A DNA stretch of 64,000 bases from Pseudomonas hefeiensis (lineage in GTDB: Bacteria; Pseudomonadota; Gammaproteobacteria; Pseudomonadales; Pseudomonadaceae). The stretch is taken from positions 1,116,001-1,180,000 of the forward strand of contig NZ_CP117449.1 of the NCBI RefSeq assembly GCF_030687835.1, written 5' to 3'. The notes beneath the pieces were generated by a model, which saw nothing but the letters and a program-made list of their open reading frames with translations, was not told the origin of the DNA and made no database searches. Both the position numbers and the translations under genes were made by a program. Below, piece by piece: positions 16,582 to 24,575 of this stretch (its first letter is position 1; every line of letters starts with the position of its first letter).

Positions 16582-17583
16582 ATGACTGACTTGCCTGCCA
16601 ATCCCATCAGCGCCACGGTCGATTTCAGCCGCGAGGGCGTGCAGCACGGTTTTCTCAAACTGCCGTATTCGCGAGACGATTCGGCCTGGGGCGCGGTGAT
16701 GATTCCCATCACCGTGATCCAGCGCGGCAGTGGCCCGACGGCGCTGCTCAGTGGTGGCAACCACGGCGATGAGTACGAAGGCCCGGTGGCCCTGAGCAAA
16801 CTGGCGCAGCGGCTGACCGCGCAAGAGGTGAGCGGCAGGGTGATTATCGTGCCGTTCATGAACACCCCGGCGTTCCATGCCGCTCGCCGTACCTCGCCCA
16901 TCGACAAGGGCAACCTCAATCGCAGTTTTCCCGGCAAGCCGGACGGCACGGTTACCGAGAAAATCGCTGACTATTTCAACCGTACGTTGCTGCCTTTGGC
17001 TGACATCGTCCTGGACATCCACTCCGGTGGCCGGACCCTGGACTTCCTGCCGTTCGCCGCCTGCCACGTGTTGCCGGACAAGCAGCAACAGGCCCGTTGC
17101 GAGGCGGGGATGCTGGCATTCAATGCGCCGTATTGCATGCGCATGCTGGAACTGGACGCCGGGGCGATGTACGACACCGCCGCCGAATCCCAGGGCAAGG
17201 TGTTTGTCACCACCGAACTGGGCGGTGGCGGCTCATCGACGGCCCGCAGCGTGGCGATTGCCGAACGCGGGGTACGCAACCTGCTGATCCACGCCGGCAT
17301 CCTGCGCGGCGAGATCGAGTTGCAGCCATCGTTGATGCTCGACATGCCCGATGCCAGTTGCTTCATCGCCAGCGAACACGACGGCCTGCTGGAGATGTGC
17401 CGCGACCTGGGCGACCACGTGACCGGGGGCGAGGTGGTGGCGCGCATTCACGATGCCACCCGCAGCGGCGTCGCCCCCATTGAATACCGCGCCGCCCGCA
17501 GCGGTCTGCTGGCGGCCCGGCACTTTCCGGGGCTGGTGCAATGCGGCGATACGTTGGCGGTGATTGCGGATGTGTTGGCGTGA
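16582..17583 (+). CDS. doeB: N-alpha-acetyl-L-2,4-diaminobutyrate deacetylase DoeB (EutE)
   Basis: Zinc-dependent deacetylase of the succinylglutamate desuccinylase/aspartoacylase family, releasing L-2,4-diaminobutyrate and acetate. The 333-residue protein shows the zinc-binding motif GGNHGDEYEG (H61, E64) and the third ligand in LDIHSGGRT (H147). A small C-terminal domain with IEYRAARSGLLAARHFPG is typical. It follows doeA by 3 bp, and the product is the substrate of DoeD. A long inverted repeat separates it from doeX. Confidence 0.92.
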   Translation: MTDLPANPISATVDFSREGVQHGFLKLPYSRDDSAWGAVMIPITVIQRGSGPTALLSGGNHGDEYEGPVALSKLAQRLTAQEVSGRVIIVPFMNTPAFHAARRTSPIDKGNLNRSFPGKPDGTVTEKIADYFNRTLLPLADIVLDIHSGGRTLDFLPFAACHVLPDKQQQARCEAGMLAFNAPYCMRMLELDAGAMYDTAAESQGKVFVTTELGGGGSSTARSVAIAERGVRNLLIHAGILRGEIELQPSLMLDMPDASCFIASEHDGLLEMCRDLGDHVTGGEVVARIHDATRSGVAPIEYRAARSGLLAARHFPGLVQCGDTLAVIADVLA

Positions 17584-17603
17584 GTCAGGTTGAGCACAGC
17601 ACC

Positions 17604-17736
17604 TGTGGCGAGGGGATTTATCCCCGCTGGGTTGCGCAGCGACCCTAAAACCTGACGCCTCGGTATGCCAGACAAATTGAATTCAATAGTTTGGGGGCTG
17701 CTGCGCAACCCAGCGGGGATAAATCCCCTCGCCACA
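17604..17736. repeat. Long inverted repeat, GTGGCGAGGGGATTTATCCCC family
   Basis: 133 bp, with the same outer arms as 4754-4885: TGTGGCGAGGGGATTTATCC, then CGCTGGGTTGCGCAGC, and the complement at the right end. The central spacer differs. It sits between doeB and doeX and may act as a transcription or mRNA-stability boundary within the cluster. Confidence 0.9.
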
Positions 17737-17783
17737 ATTGATGTATGTCTAGAAGTTTTATGTAACCGCCCGGAGCCCGGCCC

Positions 17784-18263
17784 ATGCACAAGCTCGACCG
17801 CTATGACCTCAAGATCCTGCAGACCCTCGCCGAGGACGGGCGGATCACCAAGTCGAGCCTGGCCGAGGCGATCAACCTTTCGGTGACGCCGGCCTGGGAG
17901 CGGGTACGCAAGCTGGAAATGGCAGGGTTGATCACCGGCTATCAGGCGCAGATCGACTGGGGCGCGGTGTTCAAGCGTCAACAGGTGCTGGTGGAAATCA
18001 CCCTGGCCCGACACACCGCCCAGGACATGCGCCGCTTCGAGCAGCGCATGGCCGCCGCCCCGCAAGTCGCGTTCTGTTACGCCACCGGAGGCGGGGTGGA
18101 TTACCTGGCGATGATCCAGTCTCCGGATATCGATCACTACCAACGCTTTGTCGATCAACTGCTGCTCGAAGACCTCGGTATCGAGCGCTACTTCACCTAC
18201 ATCGTCACCAAAACCATCAAGACCAGCGGCGCCTTGCCAGCGGAGCTGGCGCCGTCAACCTGA
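17784..18263 (+). CDS. doeX: Lrp/AsnC-family regulator of the ectoine degradation genes (DoeX-like)
   Basis: 159-residue Lrp/AsnC protein. The N-terminal helix-turn-helix (about 5-55) reads LDRYDLKILQTLAEDGRI, then SSLAEAINLSVTPAWERVRKLE. The C-terminal RAM effector-binding domain spans about 65-145. DoeX-like regulators accompany doe clusters and bind near the doeABX promoter in Halomonas. It lies between doeB and doeC, downstream of an inverted repeat. It may respond to diaminobutyrate or aspartate-family compounds, which is inference. Confidence 0.88.
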   Translation: MHKLDRYDLKILQTLAEDGRITKSSLAEAINLSVTPAWERVRKLEMAGLITGYQAQIDWGAVFKRQQVLVEITLARHTAQDMRRFEQRMAAAPQVAFCYATGGGVDYLAMIQSPDIDHYQRFVDQLLLEDLGIERYFTYIVTKTIKTSGALPAELAPST

Positions 18264-18351
18264 GCACCGCAGAAATCACTTTTGCGTACCCTTGTTTCAG
18301 AAAAAAACCGAGGTATGACCCACGACAAACACCCGATTACCCAAGCGCCGC

Positions 18352-18359
18352 TGCCCTAG
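18352..18359 (+). promoter_or_regulatory. TGCCCTAG core upstream of doeC
   Basis: An 8-bp core identical to the centre of the eutB-proximal motif at 13286-13293. It lies 34 bp before the doeC start. Too short to stand alone; listed because it is the third member of a set inside the cluster. Confidence 0.2.
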
Positions 18360-18393
18360 CATGGTTCCACGCACACGGTTTGGAGTGAACGTC

Positions 18394-19881
18394 ATGACTT
18401 ATCAACATCCGCTGCTGTTCAAAGCGCTCTGCTACGTCGACGGCCAGTGGGTCCACAGCGACAGCGGCCACAGCATTGCCGTGCACAACCCCGCCACACG
18501 TACGGTGATCGGCCATGTGCCGATGCTTGATCAGCCGCAGATTGTCGCGGCGGTGGATGCGGCCCACCGGGCATTCCCGGGGTGGCGTGAACAGAGCCTG
18601 GACGTCCGGGGCAAGATTTTACGACGCTGGGCAGCGTTGATCGTCGAACACAGCGAAGACCTGGCGCGGATCCTCAGTCTGGAGCAGGGCAAATCCCTGG
18701 CTGAGTCCCGGGGTGAAATCGCCTATGCCGCAAGCTTCATTCCCTGGTTCGCTGAAGAAGCCCGGCGCCTGTATGGGCAGAATATCCCCAGCCATATTCC
18801 CAATGCTCACCTGGGTACGATCAAAGAACCGGTGGGCGTCTGTGCGCTGCTGACACCCTGGAACTTTCCGTCGGCGATGATCACCCGCAAGGCCGCCGCC
18901 GCCCTGGCTGCCGGTTGCACCGTGGTGATCAAACCGGCCCACGAAACGCCGTACTCGGCTTTGGCCCTGGCGCAACTGGCCGAGGAAGCGGGGTTCCCCG
19001 CCGGGGTCTTCAACGTGGTGCTGGGTGAGCCGCAGATGACCATGGAAACCCTGGTCAAGGATCGCCGTGTCCGCTCCGTGAGCTTCACCGGTTCGACTCG
19101 GGTCGGCAAACTGGTGCTGCAAGCCGCCGCCCATGATGTGAAGAAAGTCGCCCTGGAGTTGGGCGGCAACGCGCCGTTCATTGTCTGCGCCGATGCTGAC
19201 CTGGCGCTGGCGGTGAAAGTCGCCGTGGAGGCGAAATTCCAGACCTCGGGCCAGGATTGCTGCGCGGCGAACCGGATTATGGTCCAACGTCCGGTTTATC
19301 AGGCGTTCCTCAGCCGTTTCGCCGCGGCGGTACGGGCGTTGCGGGTCGGCCCGGCCATGGTGGATCAGCAGGAGCAGGACGTGGACGTCGGCCCGTTGAT
19401 GCACCAGGCCGCGCTCGATGGGACTGTCGACCGGGTTGCCGATGCACTGGCCCTTGGCGCCCAGCGCCTGGTCGGTGGTGAAGCCCATGCCTTGGGCGGG
19501 TTGTTCTATCAGCCGACCGTGCTGGCTGATGTCACGCCGCAAATGCGCATCTACCGCGAAGAAAATTTCGCGCCCATCGCCGGGGTGATGCCGTTCGACA
19601 CCCTGGACGAAGCCATCGAAATGGCCAATGACACCGAATACGGTCTGGCGGCCTATATTTGCTCCAACCGCCTGGACCTCATTTATCCACTGATTCGCCG
19701 TCTCGACCACGCCATGGTCGCGGTCAACGGCGTCAAGTTTACCGGCCATCCGATTCCCTTCGGTGGCATGAAAGCCTCGGGCCTTGGCCGCGAGGGTGGC
19801 AGCGAGGGCTTCGAGCCCTTCGTCGAAACCAAATACTTTTGCCTGCATCATCAAGGCCAGTTCCCAGGAGAGCCCGCATGA
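18394..19881 (+). CDS. doeC: Aspartate-semialdehyde dehydrogenase of ectoine degradation (DoeC)
   Basis: 495-residue NAD(P)-dependent aldehyde dehydrogenase, resembling succinate-semialdehyde dehydrogenases. TPWNFP is at 154-159, the cofactor motif FTGSTRVGK at 231-239, the general-base Glu in LELGGNAP (E255) and the catalytic Cys in TSGQDC (C289). It oxidises the aspartate semialdehyde made by DoeD to aspartate. The start at 18394 has GGAG upstream; an ATG at 18361 would add 11 atypical residues. The stop overlaps the doeD start (ATGA), tying the two steps together. By sequence alone GabD-like activity is also possible. Confidence 0.9.
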   Translation: MTYQHPLLFKALCYVDGQWVHSDSGHSIAVHNPATRTVIGHVPMLDQPQIVAAVDAAHRAFPGWREQSLDVRGKILRRWAALIVEHSEDLARILSLEQGKSLAESRGEIAYAASFIPWFAEEARRLYGQNIPSHIPNAHLGTIKEPVGVCALLTPWNFPSAMITRKAAAALAAGCTVVIKPAHETPYSALALAQLAEEAGFPAGVFNVVLGEPQMTMETLVKDRRVRSVSFTGSTRVGKLVLQAAAHDVKKVALELGGNAPFIVCADADLALAVKVAVEAKFQTSGQDCCAANRIMVQRPVYQAFLSRFAAAVRALRVGPAMVDQQEQDVDVGPLMHQAALDGTVDRVADALALGAQRLVGGEAHALGGLFYQPTVLADVTPQMRIYREENFAPIAGVMPFDTLDEAIEMANDTEYGLAAYICSNRLDLIYPLIRRLDHAMVAVNGVKFTGHPIPFGGMKASGLGREGGSEGFEPFVETKYFCLHHQGQFPGEPA

Positions 19882-21263
19882 GCCAAGAACTCAATACTCT
19901 GTTTGAACAAGACCGCGCGCATTTCATGCACCCGTCGACCCACGCCCACGACCATGCCAGTGGTGCGCTCAAGGGCCGGATCATCAAAAGCGCATCGGGC
20001 ATCCGCATTCGCGACCATGAAGGCCGTGACTTCATCGACGCCTTTGCCGGCCTCTACTGCGTGAACATCGGTTACGGCCGCACCGAAGTGGCCGATGCCA
20101 TCTACAAGCAGGCCAAGGAGCTTGCCTACTACCACACCTACGTCGGCCACTCGAGCGAGGCGATCATCGAACTGTCCAGTCGCATCATGGACTGGGCGCC
20201 AGAAGGGATGAAGAAGGTCTACTACGGCCTGTCCGGTTCCGATGCCAACGAAACCCAGGTCAAACTGGTGCGTTACTACAACAACGTGCTGGGCCGGCCG
20301 CAGAAGAAAAAAATCATCTCCCGCGATCGTGGCTACCATGGCTCGGGCATCATGACCGGCAGCCTGACCGGGCTTGCGACCTTCCACCAGCATTTCGACC
20401 TGCCGGTGGAAGGGGTCAAGCACACCGTGTGTCCCCACTGGTATCGCAAGGCCCCGGCGGGCATGGACGAAGGGACGTTCGTGCGCTACTGCGCCGATGA
20501 GTTGGAAAAAATGATCCTGGCTGAAGGGCCGGACACCGTGGCGGCGTTCATTGGTGAGCCACTGATGGGCACGGGCGGCATCATTGTTCCTCCGGCCGGT
20601 TATTGGGACGCGATCCAGGCGGTGTTGAAGAAGTACGATGTGCTGTTGATTGCCGATGAAGTGGTCTGCGCGTTCGGCCGCCTGGGTTCGAAGATGGGCA
20701 GTCAGCGCTACGGCATGAAGCCGGACCTGATCACCACCGCTAAAGGCCTGACCAGCGCGTATGCACCGTTGTCGGCGGTGATCATCGGGGAAAAAGTCTG
20801 GAGCGTGATCGAAAAAGCCTCCCAGACCGAAGGCGCCATGGGGCACGGCTGGACCTATTCAGGGCATCCGATCTGTGCGGCGGCGGCACTGGCCAACCTC
20901 GACATTCTCGAGCGGGAAAACCTCACGGCCAACGCCGAGGATGTCGGCGGCTACCTGAACCGCCGGCTGCGTGAAAGCCTCGAAGGCCATCCGCTGGTGG
21001 GTGAAGTGCGCGGTGACGGCATGCTCGCGGCGGTGGAGTTCATGGCTGATCGCGAGCAGCGCAGCGCTTTTGATCCAGCGCTGAAAGTCGGCCCCAGGGT
21101 CTCGGCCGCTTGTCTGGAACGCGGCATGATCGCCCGCGCCATGCCCCACGGCGACATCCTGGGCTTCGCCCCACCCCTGATCCTGACCCGCGAAGATGCG
21201 GACCTGATCGTCGACATCACCAAAGGGGCTATCGATCAGGTGGCGGGTGAAGTATTGGCTTGA
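19878..21263 (+). CDS. doeD: Diaminobutyrate transaminase of ectoine degradation (DoeD)
   Basis: 461-residue class III PLP aminotransferase. Motifs are SGSDANE at 119-125, the cofactor Asp in LLIADEVVCAFGR (D260) and the Schiff-base Lys in TTAKGLTSAYAPL (K289). It is predicted to move the gamma-amino group of L-2,4-diaminobutyrate to an oxo acid, giving aspartate beta-semialdehyde for DoeC. CAGGAG precedes the ATG, which overlaps the doeC stop by 4 bp. Last gene of the cluster, followed by the tandem REP array. The amino acceptor cannot be read from sequence. Confidence 0.9.
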   Translation: MSQELNTLFEQDRAHFMHPSTHAHDHASGALKGRIIKSASGIRIRDHEGRDFIDAFAGLYCVNIGYGRTEVADAIYKQAKELAYYHTYVGHSSEAIIELSSRIMDWAPEGMKKVYYGLSGSDANETQVKLVRYYNNVLGRPQKKKIISRDRGYHGSGIMTGSLTGLATFHQHFDLPVEGVKHTVCPHWYRKAPAGMDEGTFVRYCADELEKMILAEGPDTVAAFIGEPLMGTGGIIVPPAGYWDAIQAVLKKYDVLLIADEVVCAFGRLGSKMGSQRYGMKPDLITTAKGLTSAYAPLSAVIIGEKVWSVIEKASQTEGAMGHGWTYSGHPICAAAALANLDILERENLTANAEDVGGYLNRRLRESLEGHPLVGEVRGDGMLAAVEFMADREQRSAFDPALKVGPRVSAACLERGMIARAMPHGDILGFAPPLILTREDADLIVDITKGAIDQVAGEVLA

Positions 21264-21305
21264 GATTTGTGGTGAACGCGAAATTTTTGAACATCTGCGA
21301 TCCAG

Positions 21306-21797
21306 TGTGGGAGCGAGCCTGCTCGCGAAAGCGGTCTGTCTGAGACGGTGATGGTGAATGTGCCGTCGCCATCGCGAGCGGGCTCGCTCCCACAGGAGAT
21401 TTTCGGTGGTCGCAGGATTTGTGTTCCCCTCGACCAAACTGTGGGAGCGGGCTTGCTCGCGAAAGCGGTCTGTCTGAGACGGTGATGGTGAATGTGCCGT
21501 CGCCATCGCGAGCAAGCCCGCTCCCACAGGAGATTTTCGGTGGTTGCAGGATTTGTGTTCACCACGGCCAAAGTGTGGGAGCGAGCCTGCTCGCGAAAGC
21601 GGTCTGTCTGAGACGGTGATGGTGAATGTGCCGTCGCCATCGCGAGCAAGCCCGCTCCCACAGGAGGTTTTCGGTGGTCGCAGGATTTGTGTTCCCCACG
21701 ACCAAACTGTGGGAGCGAGCCTGCTCGCGAAAGGGGTCTGTCTGAGACGGTGATGGTGAATGTGCCGTCGCCATCGCGAGCGGGCTCGCTCCCACAA
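21306..21797. repeat. Four-copy tandem array of REP pairs, exact 134-bp period
   Basis: Copies at 21306-21395, 21440-21529, 21574-21663 and 21708-21797, each 90 bp. The internal segment (CGGTCTGTCTGAGACGGTG and the following GTCGCCATCGCGAG) is nearly identical in all. The three 44-bp spacers share CGGTGGTCGCAGGATTTGTG with one or two changes. The arms alternate between GGGCTTGC and GAGCCTGC variants. The array fills the gap after doeD. Long open frames across it are an artefact of the repeat. Confidence 0.95.
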
Positions 21798-21825
21798 GGG
21801 ATCTGCGGTGATTTGAAGAGCCAAT

Positions 21826-21864
21826 AAAAAGCCCGCCCGATCATCTGATCGGGCGGGCTTTTTG
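21826..21864. terminator. Bidirectional rho-independent terminator between the doe cluster and zapG
   Basis: AAAAAGCCCGCCCGATCA paired with TGATCGGGCGGGCTTTTT around a short loop. With tracts on both sides it can terminate both the plus-strand doe transcript and the minus-strand zapG transcript. Confidence 0.92.
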
Positions 21865-21878
21865 GTGGCGCTTGAAAA

Positions 21879-22316
21879 TTACTTCTTCAAACCGTAATGC
21901 TCATCAAGCATGCCGGGCGAATTCGGGGATTTGGGGGCGTAGTCCCGGGGCGGTTCCTGGACCTCTTTTGGCGGGGTCAGGCGTTCCCGTGGCGTCTGTG
22001 CCGCATCAGCGTGCAGGGCGGCCAGCAAGCGCTGGCGAGTCTGCTCGTCGAGCGCCAGGCGATTGGCACCCTCGGACAAATGATCCTGGACGTCCTGATA
22101 GCTCTGGGTGAGTTTTTTCACCAGAGAAGCGGTGCTGTTGAAGTGAGTGACCACTTCATTCTGATAACTGTCGAAACGTTCCTGAATGTCGTCCAGCTGA
22201 CGTTGCGTGCTGTTAGGCACCGCATTGGGCAGCAGTCGGGCAAGCAGGAATCCAATGGCGACACCGGCAACCAGGGCAAGAGTCGGCAACAGCCAAACTA
22301 AGAGCGAGTGTTCCAC
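21879..22316 (-). CDS. zapG: Z-ring-associated protein ZapG (YhcB/DUF1043)
   Basis: 145-residue inner membrane protein. One N-terminal membrane helix (about 6-28, LVWLLPTLALVAGVAIGFLLA) is followed by a coiled coil (about 38-95, QRQLDDIQERFDSYQNEVVTHF) and a Pro-rich disordered tail. YhcB links cell division, envelope growth and cell size in enterobacteria. It is divergent from the hydrolase gene and upstream of trpS and zapE, the order I know from Pseudomonas. Length is normal. Confidence 0.92.
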   Translation of the reverse strand: MEHSLLVWLLPTLALVAGVAIGFLLARLLPNAVPNSTQRQLDDIQERFDSYQNEVVTHFNSTASLVKKLTQSYQDVQDHLSEGANRLALDEQTRQRLLAALHADAAQTPRERLTPPKEVQEPPRDYAPKSPNSPGMLDEHYGLKK

Positions 22317-22464
22317 GAGTCCTTCCTCTATAAACGGCTTTGCTTTACGTTAACGGCTCGGACCTGCGCTGTATACCGCGAAGAATATCGCAATCATGCC
22401 AGGCACAGACTTTTAGCTAGACGAGTCGACCCTATTCGGGGTCACGGAGTTCTTTCCCTTGCTT

Positions 22465-23094
22465 ATGCGCGAAACCCCTGTAGTCATTGATGGCCCCGTG
22501 GGCCAACTGGAAGCCTTGTACCTGGACAACGAAGCGCCCCGTGGCCTGGCGCTGATCTGCCACCCCAACCCGGTGCAGGGCGGGACCATGCTCAACAAAG
22601 TCGTCTCGACCCTGCAACGCACTGCCCGTGATGCTGGCCTGGTTACGTTGCGTTTCAATTATCGCGGCGTCGGCGCCAGTGCCGGTAGCCATGACATGGG
22701 CACCGGCGAAGTTGACGACGCCCAGGCCGCAGCCGATTGGCTGCAAAAAAAATACCCGCAACTGCCGCTCACCCTGTTCGGTTTTTCGTTTGGCGGCTTC
22801 GTGGCCGCAAGCCTTGGCGGACGTCTGGAAGCCCAAGGCCAACCACCCAGGCACCTGTTCATGGTGGCCCCGGCGGTGATGCGCCTGGACGCGCAATCGC
22901 CCTTGCCAATGAGCGGCGAGTTGACCGTGATCCAGCCGGAAACCGACGAAGTGGTCGATCCTCAGCTGGTTTACCAATGGTCGGACGCGCTCCAGCGCCC
23001 CCATGAGCTGCTGAAAGTGGCAGAATGCGGACACTTTTTCCATGGCAAGCTGACCGATCTCAAGGATCTGCTCCTGCCGCGCCTCTCGAATTGA
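22465..23094 (+). CDS. Alpha/beta hydrolase of the CocE/NonD-like small family
   Basis: 209-residue cytoplasmic hydrolase. The oxyanion-side motif is CHPNPVQGGTM at about 32-42, the strand motif TLRFNYRGVG at 61-70, the nucleophile elbow GFSFGG (S108), and the likely catalytic His lies in CGHFFHGKL near the C-terminus. The substrate is unknown. The ATG at 22465 matches homologs in my memory (MRETPVVIDGPVG). A TTG at 22459 has better spacing to a GGAG at 22446-22449, so the true start could be two codons earlier. trpS follows after 24 bp. Confidence 0.85.
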   Translation: MRETPVVIDGPVGQLEALYLDNEAPRGLALICHPNPVQGGTMLNKVVSTLQRTARDAGLVTLRFNYRGVGASAGSHDMGTGEVDDAQAAADWLQKKYPQLPLTLFGFSFGGFVAASLGGRLEAQGQPPRHLFMVAPAVMRLDAQSPLPMSGELTVIQPETDEVVDPQLVYQWSDALQRPHELLKVAECGHFFHGKLTDLKDLLLPRLSN

Positions 23095-23118
23095 CAGCAG
23101 TCTGACAAGCGATAACCC

Positions 23119-24474
23119 ATGACGACTCGTACCCGCATCCTGACCGGCATCACCACCACCGGCACCCCGCACCTGGGCAACTACGCCGGCGCTATCCGTC
23201 CGGCGATCCTCGCCAGCCGCGACAGCAACGCCGATTCGTTCTACTTCCTGGCCGACTACCACGCCCTGATCAAATGCGATGACCCGCTGCGCATCCAGCG
23301 TTCGCGCCTGGAAATCGCCGCGACCTGGCTGGCCGGTGGCCTGGATGTGGACCGCGTGACCTTCTATCGCCAGTCCGACATTCCTGAAATCCCGGAACTG
23401 ACCTGGCTGCTGACCTGCGTCGCCGCCAAGGGCCTGCTCAATCGCGCCCACGCCTACAAGGCTTCGGTGGACAAGAACGTTGAGGCCGGTGAAGACCCGG
23501 ATGCCGGCATCACCATGGGGCTGTACAGCTACCCGGTGCTGATGGCCGCGGACATCCTGATGTTCAACGCTCACAAGGTGCCGGTCGGTCGCGACCAGAT
23601 CCAGCACGTGGAAATGGCCCGCGACATCGGCCAGCGCTTCAACCATCTGTTCGGTCAGGGCAAGGAGTTTTTCACCATGCCCGAGGCGCTGATCGAAGAA
23701 AGCGTCGCCACGCTGCCGGGCCTCGATGGCCGCAAGATGTCCAAGAGCTACGACAACACCATCCCGTTGTTCAGCAGCGCCAAGGACATGAAGGACGCGA
23801 TTTCGCGGATCGTCACCGACTCCCGCGCACCGGGCGAGGCGAAGGATCCGGACAACGCCCACCTGTTCACCTTGTTCCAGGCCTTCGCCACGCCGGCGCA
23901 GTCCGATGAGTTCCGTAGCGAGCTGTTGCAGGGCCTGGGTTGGGGCGAAGCCAAGAACCGCCTGTTCCAGTTGCTCGACAGTGAACTGGGCGAGTCCCGC
24001 GAACGTTATCACCAGTTGATCGAACGCCCGGCGGACCTTGAAGACATCTTGCAGCTGGGCGCGAAAAAAGCCCGGGCCGTGGCCACACCATTTCTCAACG
24101 AACTGCGCGAGGCCGTTGGCCTGCGTTCGTTTGTCAGCCAGGTTCAGGTGGCGACCGGCACGAAAAAGAAAGCGGTCAAAACCGCGCGCTTCGTGAGCTT
24201 TCGCGAAGACGACGGCAGTTTCCGCTTCCGTCTGCTGGCCGCCGATGGCGAGCAATTGGTGTTGTCGCGCAATTTTGCCGATGGCAAGGCCGCGGGTCAG
24301 GTCACCAAGCAATTGCAATCCGGCCAGCCACTGGATGTGCGCAGCGACGAGCTGAGTTTCAGTGTCTGGCTCGACGGCGCATGTGTGGCCGACAGTCCGG
24401 CTTTTGCCGACAGCGCCGCTCGGGACGCTGCCATCGAGGCGCTACGCGTTGCCCTGACGCCGGTTCAGGACTAA
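23119..24474 (+). CDS. trpS: Tryptophanyl-tRNA synthetase with C-terminal extension
   Basis: Charges tRNA-Trp. The class I catalytic core occupies about residues 1-340, with the HIGH-like motif TPHLGN at 16-21 and KMSKS at 206-210. At 451 residues it is about 110 longer than the common bacterial enzyme. The extra C-terminus contains two similar segments, GSFRFRLLAADGEQLVLSR and ELSFSVWLDGACVADSPAF, that resemble tandem YegP/DUF1508 units. Their function is unknown. It follows the hydrolase gene closely and ends before a terminator. Confidence 0.95.
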   Translation: MTTRTRILTGITTTGTPHLGNYAGAIRPAILASRDSNADSFYFLADYHALIKCDDPLRIQRSRLEIAATWLAGGLDVDRVTFYRQSDIPEIPELTWLLTCVAAKGLLNRAHAYKASVDKNVEAGEDPDAGITMGLYSYPVLMAADILMFNAHKVPVGRDQIQHVEMARDIGQRFNHLFGQGKEFFTMPEALIEESVATLPGLDGRKMSKSYDNTIPLFSSAKDMKDAISRIVTDSRAPGEAKDPDNAHLFTLFQAFATPAQSDEFRSELLQGLGWGEAKNRLFQLLDSELGESRERYHQLIERPADLEDILQLGAKKARAVATPFLNELREAVGLRSFVSQVQVATGTKKKAVKTARFVSFREDDGSFRFRLLAADGEQLVLSRNFADGKAAGQVTKQLQSGQPLDVRSDELSFSVWLDGACVADSPAFADSAARDAAIEALRVALTPVQD

Positions 24475-24526
24475 ATCGGGGGCTATTCCGACCATCGGCT
24501 CGAATAAGGGCCGATTGCCATTCCCG

Positions 24527-24558
24527 CGGGCCGTCGCTACAGTGACGGCCCGTTTTTG
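24527..24558 (+). terminator. Rho-independent terminator after trpS
   Basis: Stem CGGGCCGTC / TGACGGCCCG followed by TTTTTG. It ends just upstream of the zapE start, which must have its own promoter or rely on read-through. Confidence 0.85.
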
Positions 24559-24575
24559 TTGCCTTGCTAACGAAT

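Noticed and set aside
15391..17088. A 565-codon minus-strand open frame opposite doeA and doeB
   Set aside because: Antisense shadow of two recognised enzymes; composition rich in His, Gln and Arg, typical of such shadows.
21306..21797. Possible CRISPR array because of regularly spaced repeats
   Set aside because: Units are 90-bp inverted pairs with nearly identical 44-bp spacers, no unique spacers, and no cas genes. They are REP pairs.
21236..21844. A 202-codon minus-strand frame and several shorter frames across the tandem array, with repeated Pro/Arg/Ser-rich protein segments
   Set aside because: The repeats have a 134-bp period and no stop in these frames; the protein repetition only mirrors the DNA repeat. 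No ribosome binding site or family similarity.
22432..24318. A 628-codon minus-strand open frame opposite the hydrolase gene and trpS
   Set aside because: It is antisense to two clear genes and reads as the high-GC shadow frame; no family features in the translation.
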